From contig NZ_QBUY01000101.1 in the NCBI RefSeq assembly GCF_003121405.1, positions 1 to 33,408 of the forward strand: 33,408 nucleotides of DNA, written 5' to 3'. Within the stretch, counting starts at the first letter, position 1. Every line of letters starts with the position of its first letter. The notes below the pieces were generated by a model. The model did not search any database and was not told where the DNA came from. It saw only the letters and a program-made list of their open reading frames with translations. Positions 22,792-32,015 of the stretch are shown piece by piece. A program made the position numbers and the translations under genes. This DNA is from Paraburkholderia sp. C35 (GTDB taxonomy: Bacteria; Pseudomonadota; Gammaproteobacteria; Burkholderiales; Burkholderiaceae).

Positions 22792-22853
22792 TTCATTGCC
22801 TCCTGACATGATGGAGATGTCGCTTGTTGGGATGGTGCAGTGTGTGTTGCACG

Positions 22854-24446
22854 CTATTGATAGACGCTCGCGGATTTGCGCACGATCTCGGCCACGCCGG
22901 TCCGGATCGCTTCGAGCGCGCGCATATCGTGCAGGCCGTAGCGCGACGCATAGCGCTCGAAGTTGTCGTAGCTGATCCAGGTACGGCCACGCTCGTCCTC
23001 CCATACCGAAACCCGGATTGGTAGCGCACTCGCGATGGACTGCTGGTCCTGCATCAGCTTCGTACCTGCTATGGGATTGCCGAACACGACCACCTGTGTG
23101 GGCCGCAGATCGAGTTTCGCCTGCTGCGCGTTGAGTGCATGATCGTAATGCGCGAATATCTGCGCCCCCGTTGCCTTGATGTTCTCGTTGAGGCGGCGCA
23201 TCGTCTCCTGCACGTCGAACACGCTTTCATACGATTCCGTCTGCGCGGGGTCGGTGCCCGAGCCGAGCCGCGCGTCATACGCCGCCGCGATACGCCGCGC
23301 GAGATCGGTGAAATCCACGTTCTCCGTGTTGGCGAGTAGCGTTACGCAAACCAGTTCGTCGGGATCGGTAAAGCGGCTTAGATACGCACTGTATCCAGGC
23401 ACCGTCCCTTTGATGTCCATGAAACCCTTGTGCTTCGTGAACTGCCATCCAGCCATCGCGGGCACGACCGTGCCGTTATCCAGATGCGTCGGCTTGTAGA
23501 CGAGATCGCGATGGGCTGCATCGTGAATGACTTCGTTGCCGGCCAGCGCGATATCCCACGTGCTGACATCCTCTGCTGATGCCCACAACGAACCGAACGC
23601 GAACAGACTCGACGACGTATTGCGCGGCACGTCGACCAGCTTGCCGCCTGTCAGGCGATAGCCGGCCGCAGGTTCGACGGGGTTGATATAGCGCCCGTCG
23701 GTCGTGAACAGATGATGTCGCATGCCGTTCTGTTCGACGGGATCGATCGCCGCGTGCTGGTCGAAGTCTTCGGCGAACATGGTGTGCCTAAGTCCAAGCG
23801 GCTTGATCTGTCCGCTCCAGATGAAGTCGTGATAGCTCATGCCGCTTGCCCGTTCGATCGCGAGACCTAGCAGCAGGAAGTTCGTCGCGCTCTGCGACAC
23901 CTGGGTGCCGGGTTTGAACGCAGGTTTCGCGTCGCGCACGGACGCGAGCAACTGGCGAGGTGTGTAATCGCGCGACGCATCGAACGCTGCTGCATGCCGG
24001 TAATCGGCAAGACCGGTTGCGTGCTGAAGCAGTTGCATGATCGTAAGCGCGCGCCACGCCGCGGGCAGATCGTCTACATATGTCGAGATGGGCGCATGCA
24101 GATCCATTTTTCCAGCCTCGACCAGTTGCATCACGGCCACGGCGGTATAGCCCTGTGTGATTGGACCGATGTTCCACATCGTTCCTTGCGAAGCGAGCAG
24201 TTTCTTCGTCGTGTCGCTTTCGCCATAGCCCGCAACGCGCGGAATATAGGGAGCTTCGACAATCGCCAGGGTAACGCCGGAGATGTGCTTCTCTTTCATG
24301 AAGTCGGCAATCATCGAGTCGATGCTTTGCCCGTAGTACTCGAGCCGCGCGTCACCACGTGCCGCATGTGCCGCCGACGCGACAACGCTTAACGCTATCG
24401 TTGCGGAGATCACAGCGCTCCGCGCGATCGAACCATATCTGTTCAT
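22854..24446 (-). CDS. Secreted beta-lactamase-fold protein fused to DUF302, catalytically degenerate
   Basis: Protein of 530 aa with a Sec signal (cleavage near A28). Residues about 35-395 have the serine beta-lactamase/esterase fold, recognisable from LLQHATGL, LLGLAIERASGMSY and GYSAYLSRF. Residues about 405-505 are a DUF302 domain (QETMRRLNENI, VVVFGNP, LPIRVSVWEDERG). All three catalytic motifs are lost: the SxxK position reads P95-I-T-Q98 (context WNIGPITQG), the YxN position lacks Tyr and Asn (VSQSATNF, 183-190), and the HxG/KTG position reads KGT (346-348). It is thus probably a binding or scaffolding pseudoenzyme. Start: GGAG 8 nt before the ATG. It is divergent from the DHA2 transporter; the motif at 24710 lies between them. 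Confidence 0.9.
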   Translation of the reverse strand: MNRYGSIARSAVISATIALSVVASAAHAARGDARLEYYGQSIDSMIADFMKEKHISGVTLAIVEAPYIPRVAGYGESDTTKKLLASQGTMWNIGPITQGYTAVAVMQLVEAGKMDLHAPISTYVDDLPAAWRALTIMQLLQHATGLADYRHAAAFDASRDYTPRQLLASVRDAKPAFKPGTQVSQSATNFLLLGLAIERASGMSYHDFIWSGQIKPLGLRHTMFAEDFDQHAAIDPVEQNGMRHHLFTTDGRYINPVEPAAGYRLTGGKLVDVPRNTSSSLFAFGSLWASAEDVSTWDIALAGNEVIHDAAHRDLVYKPTHLDNGTVVPAMAGWQFTKHKGFMDIKGTVPGYSAYLSRFTDPDELVCVTLLANTENVDFTDLARRIAAAYDARLGSGTDPAQTESYESVFDVQETMRRLNENIKATGAQIFAHYDHALNAQQAKLDLRPTQVVVFGNPIAGTKLMQDQQSIASALPIRVSVWEDERGRTWISYDNFERYASRYGLHDMRALEAIRTGVAEIVRKSASVYQ

Positions 24447-24709
24447 TTCGTCTGCTCCATGTGAAGAATTGTTCGATCCGCCACGCCATCAACGATGACA
24501 TCGCGCTCTCCATGTCGCGCAGCGTCGAAGGGGTGACAGATGCGATCAACAATAGGAGTGCGGTCCATCAAACTCTATTGCCCATTCGGACATCTCTTCC
24601 TCTACCTTCAGGCATCGGTACTATCCATTCGTCGATAACCGTCCGATGCGACATGCTTCAATTTCGCCGGTCGCGTGTCTTGCGCAGTTGAAACCGCAAG
24701 CGTGCTTTA

Positions 24710-24726
24710 CATACATAGGTATGGGT
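24710..24726. promoter_or_regulatory. Regulon motif, site 2
   Basis: CATACATAGGTATGGGT contains the dyad CATAC-N4-GTATG. It is 16/17 identical to the site at 29723. It lies in the roughly 400-bp divergent region between the secreted pseudoenzyme and the DHA2 transporter, 118 bp before the latter. Otherwise this stretch shows no gene. Confidence 0.55.
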
Positions 24727-24843
24727 GGATACGTCGAATGGCGAAGAGGCCGTATTCGTTTGCAGTATGGAAGTGTGCGATCGCGCGGCCTACCCTTGTC
24801 TTGCACCGGGCACTTCCCGCCTGATTTCACAGGGCCCCATTTC

Positions 24844-26475
24844 ATGTCAATCCGATGGTTACCCGCTCGCGCCGACGTCCTCGACGCGAGCCACAAACCC
24901 GCGTTCGATTCGAGCGGACGAAGACTGTCGTTCAAACGCTCCCTGATGGCCATGCTCGGCATGGCATGCGCAGCCATGCTGGTCGGTCTCGACCAGACGA
25001 TCGTCGGCACGGCATTGCCACGTATCGTCGCCGAGCTCAAAGGCTTCGATCTGTACGCGTGGGTCGCGACCTCGTACATGCTGGCTTCCGTGGTGACGAT
25101 TCCTATCGTCGGCAGGCTCGGCGACACCTTCGGACGCAAGCCCTTTCTGCTCATCGCCATCGGACTCTTCATGGTTGCGTCGGCGCTATGCGGCATCGCC
25201 AGCAGCATGCTTTTTCTCGTGCTCGCGCGCGGCTTGCAGGGCATCGGCGGCGGCATTCTGATCGGCACGCTCTTCGCCGCGGTCGCGGACCTGTTTCCCG
25301 ATCCGAGGCTGCGTATCCGCTGGCTGGTGTTCGTGTCATCCGCGTTCGTCGTGACCAATGCGGTCGGTCCGACACTCGGCGGGTTGCTCACGCAATATGG
25401 TGGCTGGCGGCTCGTGTTCGTCCTGAATCTGCCCGTTGGTGCAATCTCGCTTCTGTGCGTGGCGTGTTTCGTTCCGCATCTGCGACCAGCCCGTTCGGCG
25501 GCGCGGGCGCGTCTCGACTGGATCGGCGCGCTGCTGCTGACAGCCGCGTTCTGCGCGTTACATGTATTGATCGACCACGCGGGACAGAACGGACTCTCGT
25601 TCGTCACACTGAGCCTTGCGGTTATCGCGCTCGCATGTCTGGTGTCGCTATGTGTCTGGGAGCGCAGGATCCGCCACCCGGTTCTTCCGCTCGACATGCT
25701 GCTCGACGCCCGACTGGCGGCCCTGTTCGTCATGTCGTTGCTGGGTGGCTTCGCACTGTTTTCACTGGTGTTCTACGTACCCTTGCTGTTCCAGGGCGGT
25801 CTGGCGATGTCGCCGCGGTCTTCCGGCACGCTGGTGACGCCATTGCTGCTCGGCACGAGCGCGGGCAGCATGCTGAACAACCGGATCATCACGCGCATTC
25901 CGCGCGCCAACACGGTCATCCACGCAGGCTTCGCGATCTGTTCACTGGCCAGCCTGAGTGTGCTGCTGCTCGATGGAACGGAGCCTCATCTCGTCTGGAT
26001 GCTATGCATGGGCGTCTGCGGACTGGGGCTCGGCATCGTTGGTACGAGCCTCACGCTGTGCTCGCAGCAGATCGTCGGACGTGATCAACTGGGTGCCGCG
26101 ACTGCACTCGTCCAGTCGTTGCGCACGCTTGGCGGCATGCTGGGTACGATGCTGACGGGCGCGCTGATGGGTCACCTGTACACGAGCGCCGTGTACCGAT
26201 CGCTGGACAACTGGCAGGCAACGCAATGGTTCAAATCGTTCGCCAGCCCTTCCGTACTCGTGGATCACAACGAGCAGGCCGCGCTGATCGCGCGCATCGT
26301 CAGTCAGGGCCATTCCGGCAACAGGATGATGCACGCGGCACGCGAGGCGCTCGTCTCATCGATTCATGTCGGCCTGGCGCTGGCAGCACTCGCGATGCTG
26401 GCCGGTCTGTGTCTCGCGTGGTTCGTGCCGCCTGTCTGTGTCGCGCATGCGCGCGACGGTGAGTCATCGGCCTGA
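24844..26475 (+). CDS. DHA2-family MFS drug-efflux transporter
   Basis: Protein of 543 aa with about fourteen membrane segments. Family motifs are LDQTIVGTALPRIVAEL in segment 1, the loop motif GRLGDTFGRKPFL, ARGLQGIGGG, and GGWRLVFVLNLPVG, all typical of EmrB/QacA-type drug:proton antiporters. The C-terminal half has a large loop (ATQWFKSFASPSVLV) before the last helix. There is no adjacent membrane-fusion (EmrA) gene. The ribosome site at the ATG (24844) is weak, and the frame extends upstream. The shared motif upstream suggests control by the FixJ-type regulator. Confidence 0.92.
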   Translation: MSIRWLPARADVLDASHKPAFDSSGRRLSFKRSLMAMLGMACAAMLVGLDQTIVGTALPRIVAELKGFDLYAWVATSYMLASVVTIPIVGRLGDTFGRKPFLLIAIGLFMVASALCGIASSMLFLVLARGLQGIGGGILIGTLFAAVADLFPDPRLRIRWLVFVSSAFVVTNAVGPTLGGLLTQYGGWRLVFVLNLPVGAISLLCVACFVPHLRPARSAARARLDWIGALLLTAAFCALHVLIDHAGQNGLSFVTLSLAVIALACLVSLCVWERRIRHPVLPLDMLLDARLAALFVMSLLGGFALFSLVFYVPLLFQGGLAMSPRSSGTLVTPLLLGTSAGSMLNNRIITRIPRANTVIHAGFAICSLASLSVLLLDGTEPHLVWMLCMGVCGLGLGIVGTSLTLCSQQIVGRDQLGAATALVQSLRTLGGMLGTMLTGALMGHLYTSAVYRSLDNWQATQWFKSFASPSVLVDHNEQAALIARIVSQGHSGNRMMHAAREALVSSIHVGLALAALAMLAGLCLAWFVPPVCVAHARDGESSA

Positions 26476-26504
26476 CAGGCGAGCGGGATGACAGCGACAC
26501 GCGC

Positions 26505-29018
26505 TCACGCGGCTTCGCCCGATGCGGGACGCAGCGGCACCGCAGCACGCAGCGGCGGAAGACGGATTTCGAACACCGCGCCGCCTTCGGGATGATTGTG
26601 CGCGGCGAGCGAGCCACCGTGCACTTCCACCATCGAGCGGCAGATAGCGAGGCCCATTCCCATGCCGTCGGGCCGCGGCGTGAAGAACGGCTCGAAAATG
26701 CACGCAAGATGCTCATCGGCGATTCCCGCGCCGGTGTCGCGTACGCTGAGACGAACCCAACCGGACGCATCGTCGGCAATCCGGATCGTGAGTTCGCGGC
26801 GTGCCGGCGCAGCATGGCAGCTCGCGCGAATGCCATTGGTCAGGATATTGGCCAGCACCTGCTGCATTTCGATTTCGTCGGCGGCAACGGGTGCGGCGTC
26901 AGCCTGCGCATCGATCCGCAGCACGATGCCCTCGCCAGTCAACTCACGCTCGAACAGCGCCGCCACGTCGTGCACGACAGCCGCAAGATGCACCGATTCG
27001 AGCGGGCGCCGACTGCGGGTGAGATGACTGCGCGTACGGTCGACGATCTCCGCCGCACGGATGACCTGCTTCACGGTGCGCTGCGCAGCCGCTTTCGCTT
27101 CATCGAGATTCGGCGGATCTGTCGTGAGCCAGCGCATGCAGCCTTGCGCATCGATCGCCAGGGCGCCGAGCGGCTGCTTGAGTTCGTGCGCGATCGACGC
27201 CGATACTGCACCCACCGCGGTCGCCCGTCCAGCGCGAGCGAGTTCCTCGCGCGCGGCGATGAGGCTGTCGCGCGCCCGCTCGCGCGCCGTGATGTCGACC
27301 ATCGCGAACACCACGCGGTCCGACGCGCCCTCGTCTTCCGGCAACGCGACGATCAGCAACAACGTGACGGGCCGGCCCGTGCGGGTGCGCAACTGCACTT
27401 CGCGCTCGAAGCGGGATGTCCCACTCCACATCGCAGACAGCACGTACGTTAGCGCATCGTCACCAGGCGGCATGAAGCGCGCGATTGGCCCCAGCACCTG
27501 ATCGCGTGAATCGCATTCAAGCAGCCGCATCGCGGCGTCATTCGCGTTGGTCACCTGGATGCGGCGCGCGCATGCGGCCACGAGTCCCGGGTCATCACGC
27601 ATCTGCGCCTGCAGATCGGTCACGCCGAGTTCCTGCAGGCGCGCAAGCATGCTGCGGGCGGGCGAAAGATCGACTTCCGTCATCGACACGTGTGTCTGTT
27701 CGAACATCGTCCGGTAGCGGGCCTCGCTGCGCGATAGCGCACGATGCGCTTCACGCCGCGCACTGATGTCGAGTGCAACGAGACTGACCAGCCCGCCGAA
27801 GGCGAGATACAGACCTACGGGCACGAGGCCCGCGCGCGCCGCGAGGGTTTGCGCAATCAGTGGCGTCAGCGCACCGCCGATGATCCCGCCGATATTGAAC
27901 GCCGCCGATACGCCCGAATATCGCACGCGCGCAGGGAACAGACCAGGCAGCCATGCACCCAGCGGGCCATTGTTGAAACCCATCACGAACAGGGCTAGCG
28001 AAAGAAACACAAACACCACGAAAAGCGAATGGCTGGCCAGCATCGCGGGAAGCAGAAAGCCACAGGCCATTGTGCCGAGGAATCCATAGGTCAGTACGCG
28101 CGATGGGTTCCAGCGGTCCGACCGCCAGCCCGCCAGCACGACGCCCCCGATCATGAAGACATGTGCGCCGAGTTCGGCAACAAGGAAAGCATTCAACGGG
28201 ATACCAATGACGGCCGTGCCATAACCGAGCGCAAACACCGTCGCAATGTAGTAGATCGCGAAGCACGACACGGCGCCCAGCGCGCCGACCACGACCTGTC
28301 CAAAGTGGCTACGGATCACTTCGACGAGCGGCACGCGTGCGGGCTTCGCTTTCGCGATGGCCGCAGAAAAAACCGGGGTTTCCGTCAGATGGATACGAAT
28401 CCACAGACCGAACCACACGAGCGGGGCGCTAAGGATGAACGCGATCCGCCATCCCCAGTCGCGGAACTGGTCAGGCGTCAGACAAACGCTCAGTACGAGC
28501 AGGAGTCCGTTGGCGAACATATAGCCGAACGGCACGCCGAGCGGCGCGAACATGCCGAAGCGGCCACGCCAGCCGGGCGGTGCGCTCTCGACGGCCATCA
28601 GCGCCGCTCCAGCCCATTCACCGCCGATCGCGAGGCCCTGGCCGAAGCGCAATATGCAAAGCATCACGGGCGCGATCCAGCCCACTGCGTCATAAGTCGG
28701 CAACAGTCCTGTCAAGGCAGTCGGACCGCCCATCAGCAGCAGCGAAATCACGAGACTCGTCTTGCGGCCGATGCGGTCACCGACATGCCCGAACACCGCG
28801 CCGCCGAGGGGGCGAGCCAGAAACGCGATGCCGAACGTGCCGTATGCCGCAAGCAGTTGATTGGCGGGCGTAGACCGGGAGAAAAACAGCTGCCCGAATA
28901 TCTGCGTCGCGGCGGTGGCGAAGATGTAGAAGTCGTAGAACTCGACGGTCGTGCCGACCACGCTTGCGAGCCGGATGCGCCACGTCGCTTCCTGCCGATA
29001 GACCGTTGCTTCATTCAC
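26505..29018 (-). CDS. MFS transporter-PAS-histidine kinase fusion
   Basis: Protein of 837 aa. Residues about 15-420 are a twelve-segment metabolite:proton symporter of the ProP/ShiA type (VEFYDFYIFATAA, GHVGDRIGRK, GQGLAIGGEW). Residues about 430-580 form a PAS-like region. Then come the dimerisation domain with phospho-acceptor H611 (SIAHELKQPLGAL) and the ATPase domain with N728, DTGAGI (761-766) and GMGMGL (785-790). It looks like a sensor in which a transporter serves as the input domain, as in the SLC5-kinase CbrA. GTG start; the preceding CAGGGCGG leader also precedes the receiver gene. Likely partners are the receiver at 29250 and the FixJ-type regulator at 21294. The substrate is unknown. 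Confidence 0.93.
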   Translation of the reverse strand: MNEATVYRQEATWRIRLASVVGTTVEFYDFYIFATAATQIFGQLFFSRSTPANQLLAAYGTFGIAFLARPLGGAVFGHVGDRIGRKTSLVISLLLMGGPTALTGLLPTYDAVGWIAPVMLCILRFGQGLAIGGEWAGAALMAVESAPPGWRGRFGMFAPLGVPFGYMFANGLLLVLSVCLTPDQFRDWGWRIAFILSAPLVWFGLWIRIHLTETPVFSAAIAKAKPARVPLVEVIRSHFGQVVVGALGAVSCFAIYYIATVFALGYGTAVIGIPLNAFLVAELGAHVFMIGGVVLAGWRSDRWNPSRVLTYGFLGTMACGFLLPAMLASHSLFVVFVFLSLALFVMGFNNGPLGAWLPGLFPARVRYSGVSAAFNIGGIIGGALTPLIAQTLAARAGLVPVGLYLAFGGLVSLVALDISARREAHRALSRSEARYRTMFEQTHVSMTEVDLSPARSMLARLQELGVTDLQAQMRDDPGLVAACARRIQVTNANDAAMRLLECDSRDQVLGPIARFMPPGDDALTYVLSAMWSGTSRFEREVQLRTRTGRPVTLLLIVALPEDEGASDRVVFAMVDITARERARDSLIAAREELARAGRATAVGAVSASIAHELKQPLGALAIDAQGCMRWLTTDPPNLDEAKAAAQRTVKQVIRAAEIVDRTRSHLTRSRRPLESVHLAAVVHDVAALFERELTGEGIVLRIDAQADAAPVAADEIEMQQVLANILTNGIRASCHAAPARRELTIRIADDASGWVRLSVRDTGAGIADEHLACIFEPFFTPRPDGMGMGLAICRSMVEVHGGSLAAHNHPEGGAVFEIRLPPLRAAVPLRPASGEAA

Positions 29019-29249
29019 GCTGCCGCCCTGGTGGTTTTACCTACGCTGTTGGAGTCTTCCCGGCACGCATTGCATCGCCATAATCGGGCGCGCGACTTGC
29101 CATGCAGGCACGACCTGCGCCGCGTTCGAGTTTTCGCAGTATAGGCCGCCGGAACCGTCGCATTGATCGCGGAGTCCGCGCCCTACGATTGCGGCTCTCG
29201 AAGCCATGCTGGATCGGCCAGGTTTCCTTCGCAACGCTCGCGGGCTGCT

Positions 29250-29627
29250 TCATGGCCGGTCAAGCGTCACGCTCAACCAGTCGACGATCGATGTCGCGTC
29301 GAGTGGCTTGTCGAGTATCGCCAGCACGCCTCTGGAACTGAGCTTGGCCTTCAGATCGGGCGTCGAAAATGCCGTAATGAACAGCGTCGGAATGGTATAG
29401 CCGCGTGCGAGCAACTGGTCATGCATCTCGATACCGGAAAGTGCCTGCATCCGCACGTCGGAAATCAGACAACCGATATCGTCCAACGCATCCCGCTGCA
29501 GAAACTCGACGCCCGACGCATAGGTCCGCACGGCCCAACCGAATGAGCGGACGAGACCGGCTGTCGCTTCGCGTACTGCGTCGTCATCGTCGACTACCAC
29601 CACTACCTGATTTGTATCTGTTTGCAC
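29250..29627 (-). CDS. Stand-alone receiver protein (single-domain response regulator)
   Basis: Protein of 125 aa consisting of one receiver domain only: acidic residues in VVDDDDAV (about 12-16), phospho-acceptor D57 (LISDVRM), T85 and K107 (DKPL). No output domain. It may act as a phosphate sink, a phosphorelay step or an interaction regulator for the kinase at 26505, 231 nt downstream on the same strand. GTG start at 29627, preceded by CAGGGCGGTAGT, nearly the same leader as before the kinase gene. Confidence 0.93.
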   Translation of the reverse strand: MQTDTNQVVVVVDDDDAVREATAGLVRSFGWAVRTYASGVEFLQRDALDDIGCLISDVRMQALSGIEMHDQLLARGYTIPTLFITAFSTPDLKAKLSSRGVLAILDKPLDATSIVDWLSVTLDRP

Positions 29628-29722
29628 ACTACCGCCCTGAGGTAAGTGGAAAAGTCCCAGCCACAGCGGCCTGATGCGCGAGCTATACCATCAGACTAGC
29701 GAAATGCGTCAGTCGCGCAAAG

Positions 29723-29739
29723 CATACTTAGGTATGGGT
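29723..29739. promoter_or_regulatory. Regulon motif, site 3
   Basis: CATACTTAGGTATGGGT, with dyad CATAC-N4-GTATG, 96 bp before the receiver gene on the minus strand and 278 bp before the DUF3331 gene. It differs at one position from site 2. The surrounding 29628-30016 stretch shows no convincing gene. Confidence 0.55.
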
Positions 29740-30016
29740 CGTGCTCGCATGGCGGTTCGAGGCCTCTGTCAACGGCGACGCAGCCGTGCATCGCGTGCAA
29801 GGAACGCGCGGCCCGCCAGGCGTGCAAGCACGGCTCCGCGCACATGCTCCCGTGGTCATAGTTTCCGTCTGCCATGCAATGAGACAGCGTTTGCAGAGCA
29901 TCTGCGCGGATGGGCAACCCTATTCTTTCGTCCAGTTGCCGGTACGCGTATCTTCGCTATCCTCAACTTAACGCTTTCGCCCGAATCTGTCTTCTGTCCT
30001 TTCTATCGAGGTCAAG

Positions 30017-30505
30017 ATGAATGCTCCCGACTCGCCGCTTGCCAGGCTCTCCACGTGTGCGCAGGTCGATACCATTCGAAGAAGCCGGCGCGCGTCGAGA
30101 CGCGACCCGTGGCGCGAAACACTCGTCCTGCTCGATCAGCTCTGTGCGCACTGCGACGACAACGAACGGCGCGCTGCTCACAGTCCCCGCCACATCGTGC
30201 GCGCGCAAAACGGTACGCCTGTCATCACCGTGCTCGAACGGTTATCCGAGAAAACCATTGCGCTACGCTGGTGCTCCACCTCCTGCCACTATGGCGACCA
30301 GATCTGGGTCAAAGGGATCGCGCGCACGGGCGGCGTATGTGTCATGACCGGACGTCGCATCGAAGCGGGCGATGCAATCTACCGGCCACGTAAATGCGGC
30401 TCCGACAAGCCTATCAACGCGAATGCAATGGCACACCTTGCCGCTTTCGAACACCTTCCTCCGTGTGATCGAAAGACGAAGCCTGTTCCTGCGTCGCGCG
30501 CCTGA
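30017..30505 (+). CDS. DUF3331 domain protein
   Basis: Protein of 162 aa. Recognisable are WRETLVLLDQL in the N-terminal part and the core RWCSTSCHYGDQIWVKGIAR with GVCVMTGRRIEAGDAIYRPR, the pattern of DUF3331, a family found mainly in Burkholderiaceae. The cysteines and the small beta-rich core might bind a metal, but no function is known. Start: ATG at 30017 with GAGG nearby. It is 49 nt before the ester-cyclase-like gene and may share its transcript. Confidence 0.85.
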   Translation: MNAPDSPLARLSTCAQVDTIRRSRRASRRDPWRETLVLLDQLCAHCDDNERRAAHSPRHIVRAQNGTPVITVLERLSEKTIALRWCSTSCHYGDQIWVKGIARTGGVCVMTGRRIEAGDAIYRPRKCGSDKPINANAMAHLAAFEHLPPCDRKTKPVPASRA

Positions 30506-30554
30506 TTTTTCATCGCGCGATGCAACAAGTCCGACTACTATCAAAGGTGCAGTT

Positions 30555-31112
30555 ATGTCCTCTCTCGATCCGTCTCGCGTATGCCGCAGCGCCATTGCGC
30601 TGCTGGTTTCGGATAGTTCCGCTTTCGCGCCTGCGTTTGCAGCCGGCGAAGCGTTGGTCCAGCCACATGCGCTCGTGGTAGACGCAAGTTTGCCGAAGGC
30701 AATCGTGGACGCGGAAGTCCTCGCCGCTCGACGTTACGACACCTTCTGGAGTACGGGTGACGAAGCCCCGGTACACGCCGCGCTAGCCCCCGGATTCACC
30801 GACCGGACGCTACCGCCGGGACGGTCGCAAGGTATTGCCGGTCCGCTTGCCGCTTCGAAGTTCGTACGGGGGGCGGTTCCCGACATGCACTGCGACATCG
30901 AACATATGATCGTATCGCGCGACAGGGTCATCGCCCACCTTCGCTTTACAGGCCATTTCACAGGCCATTTCAATAACGTCCAAGGGCAAGGCCAGCCGAT
31001 CGACTTCATCGCCACGGACATCTACCGTGTCGAAAAAGGTCGCATCGCAGACAACTGGCATCTCGAAGACAACCTGACCTTTCTGCAACAACTGGGTGTC
31101 GTCGCACGATAA
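30555..31112 (+). CDS. Ester-cyclase/SnoaL-like protein
   Basis: Protein of 185 aa. After a possible signal segment (SAIALLVSD...APAFAAGE) comes a SnoaL-like fold: ARRYDTFWSTGDEAPVHAAL, FTDRTLPPGRSQGIAGP, MHCDIEHMIVSRDRVIAHLR, and IDFIATDIYRVEKGRIADNW with LEDNLTFLQQLG. Such proteins are usually annotated as ester cyclase or nuclear-transport-factor-2-like; the substrate is unknown. A tandem FTGHFTGHF is noticeable. Start: AAAGGTG 5 nt before the ATG. It is followed by the SDR gene on the same strand, typical of small redox or detoxification operons. Confidence 0.88.
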   Translation: MSSLDPSRVCRSAIALLVSDSSAFAPAFAAGEALVQPHALVVDASLPKAIVDAEVLAARRYDTFWSTGDEAPVHAALAPGFTDRTLPPGRSQGIAGPLAASKFVRGAVPDMHCDIEHMIVSRDRVIAHLRFTGHFTGHFNNVQGQGQPIDFIATDIYRVEKGRIADNWHLEDNLTFLQQLGVVAR

Positions 31113-31215
31113 GTTCACCCGCCGCGATGTCCCGGGTGATCCATACCGCGTAAGCCATGCGGCGCCTCGCCGCCGAAACAGCCCGTTTGCCCGCTTATTC
31201 CCAAGGAGCCGCACG

Positions 31216-31929
31216 ATGAGCACGTTCGAGTCGAAAGCAGTATTGATCGTAGGTGGTAGTTCGGGCATCGGTGCCGCGACAGCCCAGGCTTTTGCGGCGC
31301 TCGACGCGCGCGTCACGATTGCGGCGCGCGATCGCGTGAAGCTCGATGCAGTCGCGACGCAGATCGGCCCTTCGGTGACGGCCACAGCGCTCGATACAAC
31401 GGACGAAGCCGCTGTCGAGAAGTTCTTTGCCACTAGCGAACCTTTCGATCATGTTGTTATTTCCGCGGCGCAAACGCCAGGCGGTCCCGTACGGCAGCTC
31501 GCACTCGCCGACGCCTATGCGGCCATGAACAGCAAGTTCTGGGGCGCTTATCGCATTGCACGTGCGGCGCGCATTCGCGATGATGGATCGCTGACATTCG
31601 TGTCCGGCTTTCTCAGCGTACGCCCCAGCAAAACCTCCGTTTTGCAAGGAGCGATCAATGCCGCGCTCGAGGCACTCGTTCGCGGACTCGCACTCGAACT
31701 GTCGCCCGTGCGGGTCAACACAGTATCGCCGGGACTCATCGCGACGCCGCTCTGGTCGCGGTTAAGCAACGACGCGCGCCAGAGTATGTTCGACGGCGCC
31801 GCCGCGCGCCTGCCTGTCCAGCGTGTCGGACAGCCGCAAGACGTCGCGAATGCGATCGTCTATCTCGCGTCCACACCGTACGCTAGCGGCTCAACCGTGC
31901 TGGTCGATGGCGGGGCATCCCTCGTATAA
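31216..31929 (+). CDS. Short-chain dehydrogenase-like protein lacking the YxxxK pair
   Basis: Protein of 237 aa. The Rossmann motif is G13-G-S-S-G-I-G19, and S130 is at the usual catalytic serine position (FVSG). At the Tyr-x3-Lys positions the sequence has Q144 and N148 (QGAIN), followed by the usual helix AALEALVRGLALELSPVRVNTVSPG. The C-terminus DGGASLV matches SDRs. It belongs to the known atypical subgroup without the Tyr/Lys pair, so normal dehydrogenase chemistry is doubtful. Start: AAGGAG 7 nt before the ATG. It follows the ester-cyclase-like gene by 103 nt. Confidence 0.9.
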   Translation: MSTFESKAVLIVGGSSGIGAATAQAFAALDARVTIAARDRVKLDAVATQIGPSVTATALDTTDEAAVEKFFATSEPFDHVVISAAQTPGGPVRQLALADAYAAMNSKFWGAYRIARAARIRDDGSLTFVSGFLSVRPSKTSVLQGAINAALEALVRGLALELSPVRVNTVSPGLIATPLWSRLSNDARQSMFDGAAARLPVQRVGQPQDVANAIVYLASTPYASGSTVLVDGGASLV

Positions 31930-32015
31930 GGCCGTCTGCACGTGGCCGTTGCATGACTGGCTCCACGCGCTCTTCTGTTTGTGCGGACTGGTCGTGATTG
32001 CTTCCACCGCGCGTA

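Noticed and set aside
24621..25733. Long minus-strand open frame (370 codons) opposite the DHA2 transporter
   Set aside because: Composition is Ser/Arg/Thr-rich and without motifs; the opposite strand has a clear 14-helix transporter.
28029..29144. Long plus-strand open frame (371 codons) opposite the MFS-kinase gene
   Set aside because: It is rich in Arg, His and Gln with no domain pattern, as expected for the antisense frame of a GC-rich gene.
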